Of a stretch of 64,000 nt of DNA, positions 62,581-64,000 are shown piece after piece. The notes beneath the pieces are model-generated. The model did no database searches, was not told the DNA's origin, and saw only the letters and a list, made by a program, of their open reading frames with translations. Made by a program: the position numbers and the translations under genes. Each line of letters begins with the position of its first letter. Position 1 is the first letter of the stretch. This DNA comes from Desulforapulum autotrophicum HRM2 (GTDB taxonomy: Bacteria; Desulfobacterota; Desulfobacteria; Desulfobacterales; Desulfobacteraceae), in the NCBI RefSeq assembly GCF_000020365.1, contig NC_012108.1, forward strand, positions 1,922,001 through 1,986,000, given 5' to 3'.

Positions 62581-64000
62581 ATGAAAAACAATACATTGAG
62601 GCAATGCATGAAAGAATTACCAGAAATAGATGGGTTTACCGTTCAACATCTTCCAATCATTTCTTCATATGCCCGTAAAATAGGGATAATTGATATAATA
62701 AACACCCTGGTCCCCACTGAAATGGGGATTGATGCCGGGACAGTTATTCTTGGAATGGTACTCGATACCTTAACCGGAAGAAGCCCCTTGTACAGACTGA
62801 ATACATTTTTTAAAAATCAGGACACCGAGCTTCTTTTGGGAAAAAAGACAGACCCCCGAAAATTTTCTGATTATACCGTTGGACGTGTATTGGACAGGAT
62901 ATACGAATACGGTGCAATGAAGGTTTTCTCAGAGATTTCCCTACGAGCCTTAGATTATTTCAACATAGACCGTAGCCATGTAAGTTTTGATACAACCTCG
63001 GTAACTGTCCAGGGGGACTACCCTTTGTATTCCAAAGATGCCGATAACAGTAAAACCATGACGATCACCTACGGCCACAGCAAGGACCACAGGCCTGATT
63101 TGAAGCAGTTCTTGGTTAAAATGCTCTGTGTTGATCGCACCATTCCGGTATTTGGTCAAACTGAAGATGGAAATGCATCAGACAAAACCATCAACAATGA
63201 GGTGCTTTCATCCATATCAAAATACATGGCGGAAAATGGAATCAAGAAAGAAGGATTTATTTACATTGCTGATTCTGCAATGGTTACCCGAAAAAACATG
63301 GAAAAGATCGGAGATGAAATTAGGTTTATCAGCCGTCTGCCTGCAACCTACAAGGAGTGTTCCCGCCTGATCCAAAAAAGCATCGTTGAGGACAATTGGA
63401 CTGATCTTGGGAAATTGTCTGATACCACGGAAACCCAAAACCGACCGGCCGCTGTGTATAAAGCATGTGAATCGGAAGCGATCTTGTATGGTCGATCATA
63501 CAGGGCGGTTGTGGTTCATTCAAGCGCCCACGATAAAAGACGGCAAAATCGAATTGATCGAGAGCTGAAGAATGAGCATACAGAACTTTCGAAAAGAATC
63601 AAAATCTTGTCAAAGCAGGAGTTCTTCTGCCATGCGGATGCTGAGAAAGCGGCTATAGAGATGAGCGAAGCAAAACATGTTTTTTATAAACCCGTCACCC
63701 AGGTTGTTGAAATCCCGAAATATAAACGGGGACGGCCCAAAAAAGACGGCTCCCGGGCATTGGACAAAATGATGTACAGTATCTCTTGTGAATTGGCCGA
63801 GACCGAAGCTGTGGAAAATCTCAAAAAAGAAACTGGATGTTTTGTCCTGTTGTGCAATGTGGACAGGGACGGCCAGAAAGGATACAGTTCCTACGATATC
63901 CTCCGGACGTACAAAGATCAATATGGGATCGAGCAAAACTTTGGTTTCATAAAGAACACACCGATCGTGAATTCGATTTTTCTAAAAAAAGCTGAACGTA
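62581..64000 (+). CDS. IS1634-family transposase, 3' end outside window
   Basis: 473 codons are visible with no stop before the window edge. DDE transposase of the IS1634 type: an N-terminal DUF4277-like part (LPIISSYARKIGIIDIINTLVPTEMG, ...TVGRVLDRIYEYGAMKVFSEIS), first Asp in VSFDTTSVTVQGDY, then ITYGHSKDHRPDLKQFLVKML, second Asp in YIADSAMVTRKN, and YGIEQNFGFIKNTPIV, where the final Glu of the triad is expected. ATG 62581 is the first plausible start; MKELPEID at 62608 is an alternative. No frameshift seen, so it may be active. Confidence 0.9.
   Translation, partial: MKNNTLRQCMKELPEIDGFTVQHLPIISSYARKIGIIDIINTLVPTEMGIDAGTVILGMVLDTLTGRSPLYRLNTFFKNQDTELLLGKKTDPRKFSDYTVGRVLDRIYEYGAMKVFSEISLRALDYFNIDRSHVSFDTTSVTVQGDYPLYSKDADNSKTMTITYGHSKDHRPDLKQFLVKMLCVDRTIPVFGQTEDGNASDKTINNEVLSSISKYMAENGIKKEGFIYIADSAMVTRKNMEKIGDEIRFISRLPATYKECSRLIQKSIVEDNWTDLGKLSDTTETQNRPAAVYKACESEAILYGRSYRAVVVHSSAHDKRRQNRIDRELKNEHTELSKRIKILSKQEFFCHADAEKAAIEMSEAKHVFYKPVTQVVEIPKYKRGRPKKDGSRALDKMMYSISCELAETEAVENLKKETGCFVLLCNVDRDGQKGYSSYDILRTYKDQYGIEQNFGFIKNTPIVNSIFLKKAER
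62581..64000 (+). mobile_element. Insertion sequence of the IS1634 family, truncated by window
   Basis: Defined by the transposase. The right end lies beyond the window and the left terminal repeat was not found, so the true left boundary is somewhat before 62581. Confidence 0.75.

Overview
The window looks like chromosome of a strictly anaerobic, sulfate-reducing deltaproteobacterium of the Desulfobacterales, most like Desulfobacterium. This is inferred from gene content, since no search was possible. The pointers are two selenocysteine-type formate dehydrogenases, an RnfB-GltD-like flavoprotein fusion, an ADP-forming acyl-CoA synthetase, a Mn-type pyrophosphatase, PAS histidine kinases with a 'YEELEKRI' N-terminus, and a typical deltaproteobacterial rpsB-tsf-pyrH-frr-uppS-cdsA-dxr-rseP cluster. 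Most of the window is core genome. Accessory or mobile material lies at about 28.0-28.7 kb, 49.8-51.3 kb and 59.9-64 kb.

Layout. 0-7.7 kb (+): 3' part of an acyl-CoA synthetase, DUF1844 protein, ispE, tRNA-Gln, prs, rplY, pth, carD, rluD. 7.7-8.1 kb (-): a small unknown protein. 8.5-18.1 kb: energy metabolism, with fdhA1 (+), a P5C-type aldehyde dehydrogenase (+), fdhA2 (-), and divergently from it a membrane-anchored FeS/flavin oxidoreductase (+). Both fdhA genes contain an in-frame UGA with a SECIS-like hairpin just behind it, and each must be read as one 921-residue selenoprotein. 18.1-27.9 kb: REC-PAS-kinase-REC protein, Mn-pyrophosphatase (-), RNase J, FtsK, a methyltransferase, and an ArsR regulator with a metal-efflux permease, each preceded by an ATATGAA-type palindrome. 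27.9-28.85 kb: no gene, but several long nested inverted repeats. 28.85-35.2 kb: chemoreceptor (+), then on the minus strand a methyltransferase, glycosyltransferase, tRNA-Arg, folC, rpsU and adk. 35.7-49.8 kb (+): rho, rpmE, prfA, prmC, then rpsB to rseP, then purSL and purQ. 49.8-59.95 kb (+): two tandem phage-type poly-gamma-glutamate hydrolases, a GNAT acetyltransferase, and the alpha-2-macroglobulin/PbpC pair. 60-64 kb: repeats, a PAS histidine kinase and an IS1634-type transposase cut by the window edge.

The most interesting non-coding signal is a dispersed element of about 85 bp. Four copies lie in sense orientation directly upstream of prs, the aldehyde dehydrogenase, folC and the macroglobulin gene, and nearly fill each gap between the preceding gene or terminator and the start codon. 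Two more degraded copies lie elsewhere. A stem in the element is kept by compensating base changes, which suggests a structured RNA leader or an RNA-folding mobile repeat. A second, unrelated MITE-like element has two copies, and a 178-nt hairpin with about 60 paired positions lies at 28.3-28.5 kb.
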